Assembly (NCBI RefSeq): GCF_009707465.1 | Contig: NZ_CP046120.1 | Span: 2,881,501-2,945,500 of the forward strand | Direction: 5' to 3' | From: Novosphingobium sp. Gsoil 351 | Lineage (GTDB): Bacteria; Pseudomonadota; Alphaproteobacteria; Sphingomonadales; Sphingomonadaceae | Length of the DNA: 64,000 bases | In this document: positions 25,249 to 34,219 of the stretch, in pieces | How positions within the stretch are numbered: position 1 is the stretch's first letter | How the letters are laid out: every line of letters starts with the position of its first letter | Made by a program: the position numbers and the translations under genes | Notes under the pieces: model-generated | Database searches by the model: none | Told to the model about the DNA's origin: nothing | What the model saw: the letters and a program-made list of their open reading frames with translations, nothing else

Positions 25249-26397
25249 TCAGGCGGCGATGAGCTGAATGAACATCTTCTCGTAGTCGCCGGGCTCAACC
25301 GGGCGCAGGTTGGTCCGGTGGCAGAGGTCAATCATCGAGTACGACACCAGTTCGGGAATGGCGGCCTCGGTGATGCCCAGCGGCGCCAGGCTGTCGGGTA
25401 TGCCGATGCGGCTATTGAGCGCCTCGATCGCCTCGGCGACGTCGGCGCCGGCCGGCAATCCCATGGCCGCCCGCAAACGCACGAACTTGTCCTCAGCCGC
25501 CGGCGCGCAGAACCGCAACACCGGCGGCAGGAAGATCGCGTTGAGCAGCCCGTGATTGAGGCTGAGGCCGGGCAAGCGGCTCGCCGCATGGCTCATCGCA
25601 TGGGCCGAGCCGAGCGGCTTGGTGAAGGCGATCGCGCCCTCTTGCGCGGCCATCATCATCTGCCACCGCGCGTCTGGGTTCGTACCATCCGCGACCGCGC
25701 GTTCCAGCCATCCGTCGCCGATCGCTCGCTTCACGCCGTCGAGCGCAACCGCATCGGCGGGCGGATTGACGACGGACGACAGGAACCCCTCGATGCAGTG
25801 GGTCACGGCGTCCATGCCGGTGGCCGCAGTGTAAGTGGAGGGCAGACCCAGCGTGAGATCGGGGTCGCAGATCGCCGCCGATGGGATCAGCTTGGCCGAC
25901 GCGAGCACCGACTTGCGCCCGTCGCGGGTCATCAGCGGGCAGCCCATCGACGATTCCGCGCCCGTGCCCGCGGTGGTCGGGATTGCGATGTGAGGCGGCA
26001 ACTCGCCGATGCGCCGGGGCTTCGCGACCGACCAGGAATACTCGACCAGCGGGCCTTCGTGGCGCAGGCGAACGCCGACACCCTTGGCAAGGTCGATCGC
26101 CGAGCCTCCGCCGACGCTGATCAGCCCGTCGCAGCCTTGCTCCCGGAACTGTGCCGCCGCCTCGTCGACCGCCACTTCGGTGGGATTGGGCGGTGTGGCG
26201 TCGAACACGGGGTAGTCGCCGCCGCCCTTCGGCAGGACAGCGCGCACCGTGTCAAGGATGCCTGCATTTACCACGCCGCGGTCCGTGCAGATCAACGGCC
26301 GCTCGATCCGGTTCTGCCCCATCAGCTTGGCGAGTCGCTGGATCGCTCCGTGTCCGAAAGTCACCGGATTGACGAAGTTTTGCGTGTGGATCGACAT
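25249..26397 (-). CDS. Iron-containing alcohol dehydrogenase
   Basis: A 382-residue group III alcohol dehydrogenase. SVGGGSAIDLAKG is the NAD(P) glycine loop, IPTTAGTGAESS the substrate strand, and the Fe ligands lie in GMDAVTHCIE, SAHAMSHA and LNHGLLNA. An AAGGGATG ribosome site precedes the ATG. First gene of a four-gene minus operon (ADH, RibB-like, HSL esterase, VOC) divergent from the hydrolase-ALDH operon. It probably oxidises a hydroxy-acid or alcohol released by the esterases before the aldehyde dehydrogenase acts. Confidence 0.92.
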   Translation of the reverse strand: MSIHTQNFVNPVTFGHGAIQRLAKLMGQNRIERPLICTDRGVVNAGILDTVRAVLPKGGGDYPVFDATPPNPTEVAVDEAAAQFREQGCDGLISVGGGSAIDLAKGVGVRLRHEGPLVEYSWSVAKPRRIGELPPHIAIPTTAGTGAESSMGCPLMTRDGRKSVLASAKLIPSAAICDPDLTLGLPSTYTAATGMDAVTHCIEGFLSSVVNPPADAVALDGVKRAIGDGWLERAVADGTNPDARWQMMMAAQEGAIAFTKPLGSAHAMSHAASRLPGLSLNHGLLNAIFLPPVLRFCAPAAEDKFVRLRAAMGLPAGADVAEAIEALNSRIGIPDSLAPLGITEAAIPELVSYSMIDLCHRTNLRPVEPGDYEKMFIQLIAA

Positions 26398-26431
26398 GCG
26401 GCATCCCTTGCTGGCGATGGCGACATCCTAG

Positions 26432-26461
26432 TTGACATTTGTCTTTTATACAAACTACAAA
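26432..26461. promoter_or_regulatory. Candidate TetR operator in the divergent ADH / serine hydrolase promoter
   Basis: TTTGTCTTTTATACAAA at 26438-26454 has inverted ends TTTGT/ACAAA; read on the minus strand it is TTTGTATAAAAGACAAA, sharing nine leading bases with the site at 22704. On the plus strand TTGACA (26432-26437) and TACAAA (26456-26461) frame it as -35 and -10 with an 18-bp spacer. Confidence 0.62.
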
Positions 26462-26480
26462 ACAGCGCATGGGAAGTGGT

Positions 26481-27677
26481 ATGCAAGAGAGCCTTCAAGA
26501 CCGGTCCGGGAACTCCTCCGCAATCGGGCTGGTGGCGATCAAGGGGATTTGCGAGCCAGCCTTTGCCCGCGTTCGCGAGGCATTCGCGGCCAATTTCGAT
26601 CCTTCGCTCGCCACGCCCGAAGTGGGGGCCAGCTTCACCCTGATGCGCGGCGAGGATGTCGTAGTCGATTTGTGGGGCGGATACAGCGATTCGGCGCGCA
26701 CTCGGCCGTGGACCGCCGATACGATCGTCAACACCTACTCGACCACCAAGGGTATTGCCGCTGCCTGCCTCGCCGTGGCGGAGAGCCGCGGTCTTATCGA
26801 ATACGGTGCGCCCGTTGCGCGCTATTGGCCCGAGTTCGGGGCGAACGGCAAATCATTGGTCACGGTCGAGACCCTGCTGTCGCACCAAGCCGGTCTTTCC
26901 GGTCTGCGCGAGCCGCTGACCATTGAGGACCTGTTCGACTGGGACGCCATGGTCGCGCGGCTGGCCGCGGCTGAGCCGCTGTGGGAACCCGGCACAAAGG
27001 CGGGCTATCACGCGCTCACTTGGGGATTTCTCGCGGGCGAACTGATCCACCGTACCGACGGGCGCAGCCTCGGCCGCTTCCTCGCCGAAGAGGTCGCCGG
27101 CCCACTCGGAGCCGAGTTCTACATCGGCGTTCCCGAGGCGGTGGACCCGCGCGTCGCCGAGATGATCGCCCCTCTGGGGGAGCCGACGCAGTCGCTCGCC
27201 GAGATGAGTGAAGTCCTCAAGCTCACTCTCCTCAACCCTTACGTCGATCCGTGCGTTCCCAACCGCCGGGACTTCCGCGCGGCGGAGCTCCCGGCGCTGA
27301 ACGGCACCGGAAACGCCAACGGCATCGCGCGGATCTACGCCCCGTTCGCCAACGGGGGATCGTTCCAGGGCGTCCAGGTGCTCTCACGGGACGCGATCCA
27401 GCGAGCCACGCGGCTTCGGTTCCAAGGCACCGACATCAACACCGGCGTCGAGGCCCGTTGGAGCGCCGGCTTCTTCGGCAACAACGCCAAGCAGTGGTAC
27501 GGGCCGAACCCGGATGCGTTCGGCCACAGCGGCTGGGGCGGGTCGATGGGTTACGCCGACCCCGTTGCAGGGATCAGTCTCGGCTATGCACCCAACCAGA
27601 TGGACGCCAATCTCAACGGCGATCCCCGCGGGCTGCGGCTGGTCGAGGCAGTCTACGCCTGCCTGGCGGACAGCTGA
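26481..27677 (+). CDS. Serine hydrolase of the beta-lactamase / EstB family
   Basis: A 398-residue class-C-beta-lactamase-like hydrolase. STTKGIAA near residue 80 is the SxxK motif with the nucleophile and base; YHALTWGFL supplies the second-motif tyrosine; GHSGWGGSMG near the C-terminus is the third motif. Family VIII esterases with this fold cleave esters, and some relatives cleave amides. The ATG at 26481 is preferred over 26469 because GGAAG lies just upstream and the promoter start would fall close to 26469. First of the plus-strand operon continuing with alpha/beta-hydrolase and ALDH. Confidence 0.87.
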   Translation: MQESLQDRSGNSSAIGLVAIKGICEPAFARVREAFAANFDPSLATPEVGASFTLMRGEDVVVDLWGGYSDSARTRPWTADTIVNTYSTTKGIAAACLAVAESRGLIEYGAPVARYWPEFGANGKSLVTVETLLSHQAGLSGLREPLTIEDLFDWDAMVARLAAAEPLWEPGTKAGYHALTWGFLAGELIHRTDGRSLGRFLAEEVAGPLGAEFYIGVPEAVDPRVAEMIAPLGEPTQSLAEMSEVLKLTLLNPYVDPCVPNRRDFRAAELPALNGTGNANGIARIYAPFANGGSFQGVQVLSRDAIQRATRLRFQGTDINTGVEARWSAGFFGNNAKQWYGPNPDAFGHSGWGGSMGYADPVAGISLGYAPNQMDANLNGDPRGLRLVEAVYACLADS

Positions 27678-27680
27678 GCC

Positions 27681-28544
27681 ATGCCATTCGCAACCGTTGA
27701 AGGCGGCGCCCTTTACTATGAGGACATGGGGGAGGGCACGCCCATCCTCGCGATCCACGGGTTTTCGGAGACCGCGGAATACTGGCTAGCGGGCGGCGTC
27801 GGCCAGGCGCTGGCGGAGCGGTTCCGCTTCGTGCCCATGGACATGCGAGGCCATGGCCGCAGCACGATCGTGGACGGCTTCGACGTGGTCGCGGTCGCGG
27901 CAGACATCGACCGGCTCGCCGATCACCTGAATCTCTCTCGCTTTCACTTGCTCGGCCATGCCACCGGCAGCGTCGCGGCGTTGCGCTACGCGATGCAGCG
28001 GCCCCCGCGGCTCGCGTCTCTCGCGGTCACCAGCGCGGCCTCTGCGACGGCGATGATCCCCCCCGGCGACGAGGGCGCGGGCGACTTCTTCGCCAACATG
28101 GCGCGGTTCTACGCTATGCGCGCTTGGGACGAGATCCTTCCCCGCATCCGCCTCAAGCCGTGGCCGTTCCTGCACCAACTCGACCGCCACCCTGAGCGCG
28201 AGGCGCTGTGGAGCCGGATCGAAACGGTGTTCACCGCTAACGATCCGCGCCGGCTCAGCCGCTTCGTCGAGCAGTTCTACACCGATCCCGACCCGCGGGT
28301 CAAAGGCCTGCGATCGATTGCCTGCCCGGTGCTCGTCGTCAGTGCCGAACACGACGATCTGATGCGCGAACCTGAGGCCCTGGTCGTCCGGGAGACCCCG
28401 GGCGCCCGCTTCGCCGATTTCGCCGGTGTCGGCCACATGACCGCGCTGGAGGCGCCCGACCGCCTCTCCGAAATGCTGCTCGACTTCTTCGCTGCGGTCG
28501 AACCCGACCGACAGCCCACCCCACCGCAAAAGGCACAGGCATGA
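27681..28544 (+). CDS. Alpha/beta-hydrolase with alanine at the nucleophile position
   Basis: A 287-residue protein with a standard fold: AIHGFSETAEYW oxyanion region, MRGHGRST, nucleophile-elbow segment LLGHATGS, acid region VSAEHDD and histidine in VGHMTALEAP. In relatives the elbow reads GHSxGG; here the central residue is Ala, encoded by gcc, so no covalent acyl-serine can form. It may be non-hydrolytic, like cofactor-free dioxygenases or lyases of this fold that rely on the His/Asp dyad, or a dead copy under selection for something else. The start lies 3 bp behind the serine hydrolase and its end overlaps the ALDH start by 4 bp. Confidence 0.87.
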   Translation: MPFATVEGGALYYEDMGEGTPILAIHGFSETAEYWLAGGVGQALAERFRFVPMDMRGHGRSTIVDGFDVVAVAADIDRLADHLNLSRFHLLGHATGSVAALRYAMQRPPRLASLAVTSAASATAMIPPGDEGAGDFFANMARFYAMRAWDEILPRIRLKPWPFLHQLDRHPEREALWSRIETVFTANDPRRLSRFVEQFYTDPDPRVKGLRSIACPVLVVSAEHDDLMREPEALVVRETPGARFADFAGVGHMTALEAPDRLSEMLLDFFAAVEPDRQPTPPQKAQA

Positions 28545-29953
28545 TCGTTCGCGAGGCGCACTACATCGACGGAGAATGGCGCCGGGCCGAGCGAGCGGTC
28601 GGGATCGAGGTCGTCGATCCGTTCACCGAAGAGATCATCGGCAAAGTACCGCAAGCGACTGAGGCCGAGATCGATGGGGCGGTCCAGGCCGCGGCCCGGG
28701 CTCTTCCGGTCTGGCAGGAGACGCCGGTGGCCGAGCGCGCCGCTGCGCTACGCGCCATTGCCGCCGGGTTGAAATCGCGTCGCGATGAGATCGCCAAGGT
28801 CATCCGCGCCGAGCTCGGCATGCCGATCAAGCAGTGCCGCGACATCCAGCTCGGCATGCCGATCGCCATCCTCACGACCACCGCCGACGCGCTCGAAGGT
28901 TACGCGTTCGAGGAAACGGTCGGCAATGCCAAGGTGGTGCGCGAGCCGGTAGGCGTCGTCGGCTGCATCGCGCCGTGGAACTATCCGCTCCACCAGATCG
29001 CCGCCAAGATCGCCCCGGCGCTCGCCGCCGGCTGCACGGTCGTGGTGAAGCCCAGCGAAGTGACGCCGCTGAGCGGCCTGCTGCTGGCGGAGGTGATCGA
29101 TGCGTGCGGGCTTCCTGCGGGCGTCTTCAACCTTGTGAGCGGCGATGGCCCGACCACCGGTGAAGCGATCGTCCGGCACCCGCAGGTAGACATGGTAAGT
29201 TTCACCGGCTCCACCGCCGCCGGCAAGCGCGTCGCCGCGCTCGCGGCGGAGTCGGTCAAGCGGGCCGCACTTGAGCTGGGCGGCAAGTCGGCGACGATCG
29301 TCCTCGACGATGCTGATCTCGACAAGGCGATCAAAGTCAGCCTTGGCGCCGCCTTCCTGAACTCGGGCCAGACTTGCGCCGCCCAGACACGCCTCCTCGT
29401 TCCTGAGCACCGCTACGACGAGGTCAAGGCGATCGCCGCGGCCGCCATCCAGCGCTGGACAGTCGGCGATCCGCGCGAAGAGACCACCCGCCTCGGCCCG
29501 CTGGTATCGCGGCGCCAGCAGGAGCGGGTGCGACGCTACATCGAGGAAGGCCTGGCCAGCGGCGCGGACGTGATCCGCGGCGACAACGACGACAGCGGGC
29601 AAATGGGATGTTCGGTGCCGCCGGTTATCTTCGGCCGGGTCGACCCAGCCTCTCGCCTTGCGCAGGAGGAGGTGTTCGGCCCGGTGCTTGCGATCCTGAC
29701 CTACCGCGACGAGGACGATGCGGTGCGCATCGCCAACGACAGTGTCTACGGATTGTCGGGCGGGGTGTGGAGCGGCGATCCGGAGAGGGCGGAACGCGTC
29801 GCCCGCCGCATTCGCACAGGGCAGGTCGCGATCAACGGCGGCGCTTTCAACATCGCGGCGCCGTTCGGCGGGTATAAGCAATCCGGCATCGGCCGGGAGA
29901 ACGGCCGCTTCGGGCTCGAGGAGTTCCTCGAGACCAAGGCGCTGCTCCTTTGA
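28541..29953 (+). CDS. NAD(P)-dependent aldehyde dehydrogenase
   Basis: A 470-residue member of the ALDH superfamily. APWNYPLHQ and [11 protein letters not shown] form the cofactor site, LELGGKS carries the catalytic glutamate and SGQTCAAQ the nucleophile cysteine; [20 protein letters not shown] C-terminal signature is present as [10 protein letters not shown]. Length and motifs are normal. It would oxidise the aldehyde produced by the iron alcohol dehydrogenase of the divergent operon to an acid. Confidence 0.93.
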   Translation: MIVREAHYIDGEWRRAERAVGIEVVDPFTEEIIGKVPQATEAEIDGAVQAAARALPVWQETPVAERAAALRAIAAGLKSRRDEIAKVIRAELGMPIKQCRDIQLGMPIAILTTTADALEGYAFEETVGNAKVVREPVGVVGCIAPWNYPLHQIAAKIAPALAAGCTVVVKPSEVTPLSGLLLAEVIDACGLPAGVFNLVSGDGPTTGEAIVRHPQVDMVSFTGSTAAGKRVAALAAESVKRAALELGGKSATIVLDDADLDKAIKVSLGAAFLNSGQTCAAQTRLLVPEHRYDEVKAIAAAAIQRWTVGDPREETTRLGPLVSRRQQERVRRYIEEGLASGADVIRGDNDDSGQMGCSVPPVIFGRVDPASRLAQEEVFGPVLAILTYRDEDDAVRIANDSVYGLSGGVWSGDPERAERVARRIRTGQVAINGGAFNIAAPFGGYKQSGIGRENGRFGLEEFLETKALLL

Positions 29954-29981
29954 CCCGCGAGCCAATCTGAGGGAACATTCC

Positions 29982-30926
29982 ATGACCTTCGACGATTCGA
30001 GCACCGCCGCCCAAGTCGTCGCCGGGCACGATCTCTCTGGCAAGAAGGCGATCGTCACCGGTGCCGGCTCAGGCCTTGGCATCGAGACCGCGAAGGCGCT
30101 GGCACTCGCCGGAGCCCACATTGTCCTGGCGGTGCGCGACCGCGCCGCCGGGGAGCGCGTGGCCGCGGCCATCCGCGAGCAGCGGCCGGATGCGCGGGTG
30201 GAGGTCGGTATCCTCGACTTGTCCCGCTCGGCTTCAATCCGCGCCTTCGCTGCCGCTCATGCGAGCGAACCGCTCGCGATCCTAATCAACAACGCCGGGG
30301 TCATGGTGACCCCTCTCGGGTGGACCGAGGATGGCCTCGAAACCCAGATCGGCATCAATCACTTCGGCCACTTCCTGCTCGCGCGCGAGCTCGCGGGCGC
30401 GCTCGAGCGCGCTGCGCCGGCCCGCGTGGTCTCGCTGAGCTCCATCGGCCACGTGCAGTCGCCGGTTGTCTTCGAAGACATCCACTACCGCCACCGCCCT
30501 TACGAGAAATGGCAGGCCTACGCTCAGTCGAAAACCGCCAACGTCCTGTTCGCGGTCGAGCTGACCCGCCGCTGGGGCGGCCGCGGGGTCACCGCCAACG
30601 CGGTGATGCCGGGCGGCATCATGACCAATCTCCAGCGTGAGATGAGCCGCAAGGAGATGATCGCGATGCAATTCATCGACGAGAATGACACACCCCACCC
30701 GATGTTCAAGACCCCCGAACAGGGCGCCGCGACGTCGGTCTGGGCGGCCACCGCGCCCGAACTCGACAGAGTGGGAGGTCTCTACCTGGAAGACTGCGCC
30801 ATTGCCGCGCCGTGGAGCGAGGACCAGCCATATCGCGGCTTTGCGCCGCACGCAGTCGACAGTGACGCCTCAGCTCGGCTCTGGGAAATTTCCGAGGACT
30901 TCGCCGCCCGCGGAGATCAGCCGTGA
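29982..30926 (+). CDS. Short-chain dehydrogenase/reductase (retinol-dehydrogenase-like)
   Basis: A 314-residue classical/extended SDR. IVTGAGSGLGIETAK is the NAD(P) motif TGxxxGxG, INNAGVM the structural NAG, VVSLSSIGH the active-site serine strand and YAQSKTAN the YxxxK. The ATG at 29982 follows GAGGG at a good distance; a much longer upstream frame overlaps the ALDH gene and is not used. Last clear enzyme of the plus operon; it probably interconverts an alcohol and ketone of the degraded compound. Confidence 0.9.
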   Translation: MTFDDSSTAAQVVAGHDLSGKKAIVTGAGSGLGIETAKALALAGAHIVLAVRDRAAGERVAAAIREQRPDARVEVGILDLSRSASIRAFAAAHASEPLAILINNAGVMVTPLGWTEDGLETQIGINHFGHFLLARELAGALERAAPARVVSLSSIGHVQSPVVFEDIHYRHRPYEKWQAYAQSKTANVLFAVELTRRWGGRGVTANAVMPGGIMTNLQREMSRKEMIAMQFIDENDTPHPMFKTPEQGAATSVWAATAPELDRVGGLYLEDCAIAAPWSEDQPYRGFAPHAVDSDASARLWEISEDFAARGDQP

Positions 30927-31125
30927 TCCAGCTCCGCGGGATCGATGCTGGGTTCCTCTAATCGGAGAGTCCGACGGTCTACGGCCACATCGGATCGGTC
31001 TACTTCCTCGGGTGATCGCCGACCGGCTCAGCCGACGCACGAGCGACTGGAACCGCTTCGAACCGCCGGCGGTCACGCATTGGTCCTTCCCGTCCAGCTA
31101 TCAACCCCGAGCCAGGAACGCGGGC

Positions 31126-31416
31126 ATGAGCGACACCCACAACGACGTCATCGAAACCCTTCGGCAACAGCAGGTCGACGCCATCGAAGGCCAAAGCAAA
31201 GCGGCCATGAGCGCCCTCGCGGAATGGCAGAAAGGCGTCGCAGCGTTCGTTGCCAGCGCGGCGCCGGCAGGAAAGACCCCCGAGGGACTGCCGGAACCGC
31301 AGTCGATGCTCACCGACTACTTCCGGTTCGCCGAGCAGGTGCTTGCCAGCCAGTACGAGTTCGCGCTGGCGCTGCTGAAACCCCAAAGCGCCGGCTCCGG
31401 GGCGGGAAGATCCTAG
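31126..31416 (+). CDS. Small helical phasin-like hypothetical protein
   Basis: A 96-residue, almost wholly helical protein: VIETLRQQQVDAIEGQSKAA, ALAEWQKGVAAFV, then EQVLASQYEFALALL. The alternating polar/apolar helices and FAxQxEFAxxLL ending recall phasin-type or scaffold proteins, but similarity is loose. It starts 200 bp after the SDR stop with no strong ribosome site. The 200-bp gap holds no recognisable gene. It may be the last member of the catabolic operon. Confidence 0.6.
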   Translation: MSDTHNDVIETLRQQQVDAIEGQSKAAMSALAEWQKGVAAFVASAAPAGKTPEGLPEPQSMLTDYFRFAEQVLASQYEFALALLKPQSAGSGAGRS

Positions 31417-31429
31417 CCGCGGGGGGCCA

Positions 31430-32024
31430 CCGAGGGCGGTCCGGCTGCGAACGTCGGCCCGACCTCTTTCCCTTCAACGGATCGGTATGGCTGGCCATGG
31501 GCTTGTTCCTGGTCGCCGTTCTCCCGGCGTTTGTAGACCGTCAAATCGTCGTCCTGGTCGTCGAGCCGCTGCGCGGGGACCTGCCGCTCAGCGACACCCA
31601 GATCGGTACAGGGACAGCGTTCGCGGCTTGTATGCTCTGGCAGCAATGCCGCTGGGCGTGCTGGTCGATCGTCACAACCCCCGCAACATCGTCTTCATCC
31701 GGGGCGGCTGGTCTCTGCTCCCGCTAGCGGGGTTGGGAATCGCAACCACGGGTTCGCTGGTCCAGGCTGGCCTTGCTTGGCTGCCGGCCATATTGGCGCG
31801 GGAGCACGGCGTCCGTGTTGGCAGTGCAGGCGCTTCGCTGGGGCTCGCGTCCGGGCTCGCCAGTTTCGGCGGGTGGGGTTGGCGTAGCCGGACTGCCCAG
31901 GCTGACGGGCGTCTGCTTTCGCGAACTTCCGGCCATCCCGTTTGCGGCTATTTTGCCGGCGCTGAGCGGCCGGTCTGTTCTTCTACCCATTGCTATCGCA
32001 CGTAGTTGGAGCAAGCTGCGCTGA
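31430..32024 (+). pseudogene. Decayed major facilitator superfamily transporter
   Basis: Pieces of a sphingomonad MFS permease lie in three frames. First, WLAMGLFLVAVLPAFVDRQ and EPLRGDLPLSDTQIGTGTAF match helix 1-2 of the family (the xFxDRQ and LSDTQIG landmarks). Around 31625 the frame shifts and continues LYALAAMPLGVLVDRHNPRN, the conserved helix 2-3 loop. Then sequence jumps to WLPAILAREHGVRVGSAGA, normally past the centre of the protein, so about four helices are missing. A third-frame remnant (LPAIPFAAILPALSG) follows. No start codon is evident and the C-terminal half is gone. It directly precedes the cyclase gene and marks the decayed edge of the catabolic locus. Confidence 0.75.
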
Positions 32025-33274
32025 TGGAGCAGGCGAGCCCAGACTCGTTGGCATTTCGCGAGCGATTTGTTGCGTGGCTGATCCACGAGGGCGCGCGTGC
32101 TCGCACGATCCCGGACCTCCTCGACGGCTGGTGCAGCCTACTCAACCGCGAAGGCTTCGAAATCTATCGCTGCAATCTGGCGACTGAAGCTGTCCATCCT
32201 CTAGTCACCAACACCCGGCACGTGTGGTTTCCTCACTCGGCCGACCCGGGGGCGATCAATCCCGCCGTCATCATCGCGCGCCGCCAGTTTCAACTCGGCG
32301 AAGCTATGGTCGATGAGATCCTGTTCAACACCGGCTCGCAGCGCAACCCCCAGTACCTGGCGAGCCCGTTCGCCAAAGTGGAGGAGGTTGGTGAGCTCTA
32401 CGAGCTGGTCCGGCCTGAGGGTGAACCTCAGCCTTATCCCTTGTTCGACGATCTCGCGATGGCTGGCTGCAGCGCGTACTATGGGCGTCGTCTGACGAGC
32501 TTTGCTGGTTTGCTGCAAAAGATCGGTCTGTCGACCATGCGTGCCGGCGGGCTAGACCCGGCAAGGCTCGCCGACCTGCGCTGGAGCCTCGACCTCGTCA
32601 CGCTTCGCCTCGACACTGTGATGGAGAACATCGCCAAGGAGACACTGGCGCGATGCTATGTCGGCGTCGATCCGGGAAGGCGGGTCTGCGACGGGATGAT
32701 CTCACGCGGTGCCATCGTTTCCGACGAGGCGGTCGTATGGTTTTCGGACCTGCGCGGGTTCACCACCATTGGCGAAACGCTTAATGAAGCGGGTCTGGTG
32801 ACCTCGCTCAACGACTACTTCGACGCGGTTGTCCCCGCCATCTATGCCCAAGGCGGCGAGGTCCTGAAATACATCGGCGACGCGGTTCTGGCGGTGTTTC
32901 CCTATCGAGCCTACCCCGACCCAGGTAGCGCCTGCCGGGCTGCCCTCGAAGCTGCGCGCAATGGTACGCAGATGTTGAAACGGATCAATGCCCGCCGAAG
33001 CGATGCCGGTCAGCCGCTTCTCCGCCACGGGGTGGGTCTGGCGAGCGGAACCTTCTCCTATGGCAATATCGGTGCGCGCGAGCGGCTCGATTTCACGGCG
33101 ATCGGCCCGACGGTAAATCTTGCGTCGCGGATCGAGGGGCTGACCAAGGACGCTGGCCGGACCGTCCTATGCACTCGCGAAATCGGCCGGCAATCAGGCC
33201 TCGAAATGACTTCAGTGGGCAGCTTTGCGCTTAAGGGCATCGCCCAGCCTGTCGAGCTGTTCACACCTGCATGA
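32024..33274 (+). CDS. Class III adenylate/guanylate cyclase
   Basis: A 416-residue protein with an uncharacterised N-terminal sensory half (residues 1-220) and a C-terminal class III catalytic domain. WFSDLRGFT and KYIGDAVLAVF carry the two metal-binding aspartates, YGNIGARERLDFTAIG the base-binding region, and TVNLASRIEGL the Asn-Arg transition-state pair; all appear intact. Such proteins make cAMP (rarely cGMP) in response to a cytoplasmic cue. The N-terminal half has no membrane segment. The ATG at 32024 is favoured over the upstream TTG at 32006. The gene stands alone after the MFS remnant. Confidence 0.9.
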   Translation: MEQASPDSLAFRERFVAWLIHEGARARTIPDLLDGWCSLLNREGFEIYRCNLATEAVHPLVTNTRHVWFPHSADPGAINPAVIIARRQFQLGEAMVDEILFNTGSQRNPQYLASPFAKVEEVGELYELVRPEGEPQPYPLFDDLAMAGCSAYYGRRLTSFAGLLQKIGLSTMRAGGLDPARLADLRWSLDLVTLRLDTVMENIAKETLARCYVGVDPGRRVCDGMISRGAIVSDEAVVWFSDLRGFTTIGETLNEAGLVTSLNDYFDAVVPAIYAQGGEVLKYIGDAVLAVFPYRAYPDPGSACRAALEAARNGTQMLKRINARRSDAGQPLLRHGVGLASGTFSYGNIGARERLDFTAIGPTVNLASRIEGLTKDAGRTVLCTREIGRQSGLEMTSVGSFALKGIAQPVELFTPA

Positions 33275-33507
33275 GCCCTCGGCACAGGCGGCGAACGCCG
33301 GCAAAAACTGACGCGAAGATTGGTGCAGGAATCACTTGAATTCCGCCACACCGCGACCATAGTCATTGGTGTGAGTGGATAGTGTCGCATCGACATGACC
33401 GCAGATCCCGACATCGCTGATCAATAGGTCGCCGCAGGCGCTCGCGTGCTGGTGGCCGCCGGTCGGGTGCTGGCGCTGCCCACGTTGCCAAAGCAGAAAG
33501 GAGCGCC

Positions 33508-33744
33508 ATGCGCGCGTTTTACGTCGACCTCGTTCGAGGGGCATGGCTGGACTTTATTGCAGGACCGTTCGGGAGCGAGGAGATCGCACGAAAGTACCAG
33601 CAAGCCGCGGTCGGCAAGCAAGTCGAGCTCGACCCATGGGCCCCGTTCGATGATTTTGGGGTCAGCGCCGTCAGCGGCGGATTTTGCCAGCCAGGACGAT
33701 TGAACGACCAGATCGAGATCGACCCGGGGGACCTGTTGAACTGA
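33508..33744 (+). CDS. Small hypothetical protein
   Basis: A 78-residue acidic protein (MRAFYVDLVRGAWLDFIAGPF, then WAPFDDFGVSAVSG; ends DPGDLLN). It is supported mainly by an AAAGGAG ribosome site 6 bp before the ATG. No family recognised. The 233 bp before it hold no gene I can support. An overlapping frame on the opposite strand (33519-33872) has no ribosome site and looks like a shadow. Confidence 0.5.
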   Translation: MRAFYVDLVRGAWLDFIAGPFGSEEIARKYQQAAVGKQVELDPWAPFDDFGVSAVSGGFCQPGRLNDQIEIDPGDLLN

Positions 33745-33799
33745 CAGCGTCTGCGTGGTCGAGTCGTCCAGAAGCTAAAAAAGGCGGAGTGGAGCGGGG

Positions 33800-34168
33800 T
33801 CAAGGCTCTGGAAACGCAGTGATTTCCAAGCCCCGAGTCGTCTGCACGGTTCGGGCGACGCCAATCGACCAATTTATGCCGCCAGACGACTCGGCCCGCG
33901 CTTGAACCGCCGACAAAGTCCGACCCCTGATGAGCGAGCGATAGCGCTTATAGAGATTGCGAAACGCAGGAGCCCGGGGGTTAGGACTAACATCGGTCAG
34001 GGCTATGGCGTGACAGCGGGAGCATTTTCGCACAGCAAGCGCGCGCCCCTGGCTGATTTGCGATGAAGGTGAGGGGCCGGCGGACACGGCAGTGCCCATT
34101 GCCAACGCTGCGGTGAGCCCCAGGGAAACGGCTAGCTTAGAGGCAAGCATCTTGGGCCTTCGAAACAT
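33800..34168 (-). CDS. Cytochrome c-like exported protein with atypical C-terminus
   Basis: A 122-residue protein with a signal peptide (LAVSLGLTAALAMGTAVSA) and a CSRCH haem-attachment motif (RKCSRCHAIALTDVSPNPRAP), followed by AFRNLYKRY as in small sphingomonad c-type cytochromes. Relatives continue with a Met-containing segment that supplies the sixth haem ligand; here the remainder (RSLIRGRTLSAVQ onward) has no Met and no similarity, suggesting a replaced or shifted 3' end. It may be non-functional, or ligate haem differently. A second, intact small cytochrome is at 42657-43031. Confidence 0.6.
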   Translation of the reverse strand: MFRRPKMLASKLAVSLGLTAALAMGTAVSAGPSPSSQISQGRALAVRKCSRCHAIALTDVSPNPRAPAFRNLYKRYRSLIRGRTLSAVQARAESSGGINWSIGVARTVQTTRGLEITAFPEP

Positions 34169-34219
34169 GGTGGTCTGAATTGGCGTGCGGCAAACGGGGC
34201 GCCGCCTTCCTTCAAACGT

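Noticed and set aside
11746..27677. Microcystin (mlr) degradation cluster
   Set aside because: A PTR2-type permease and a beta-lactamase-fold hydrolase recall mlrD and mlrB, but they are 13 kb apart in different regulons, and mlrA-type endopeptidase and mlrC-type metallopeptidase are absent.
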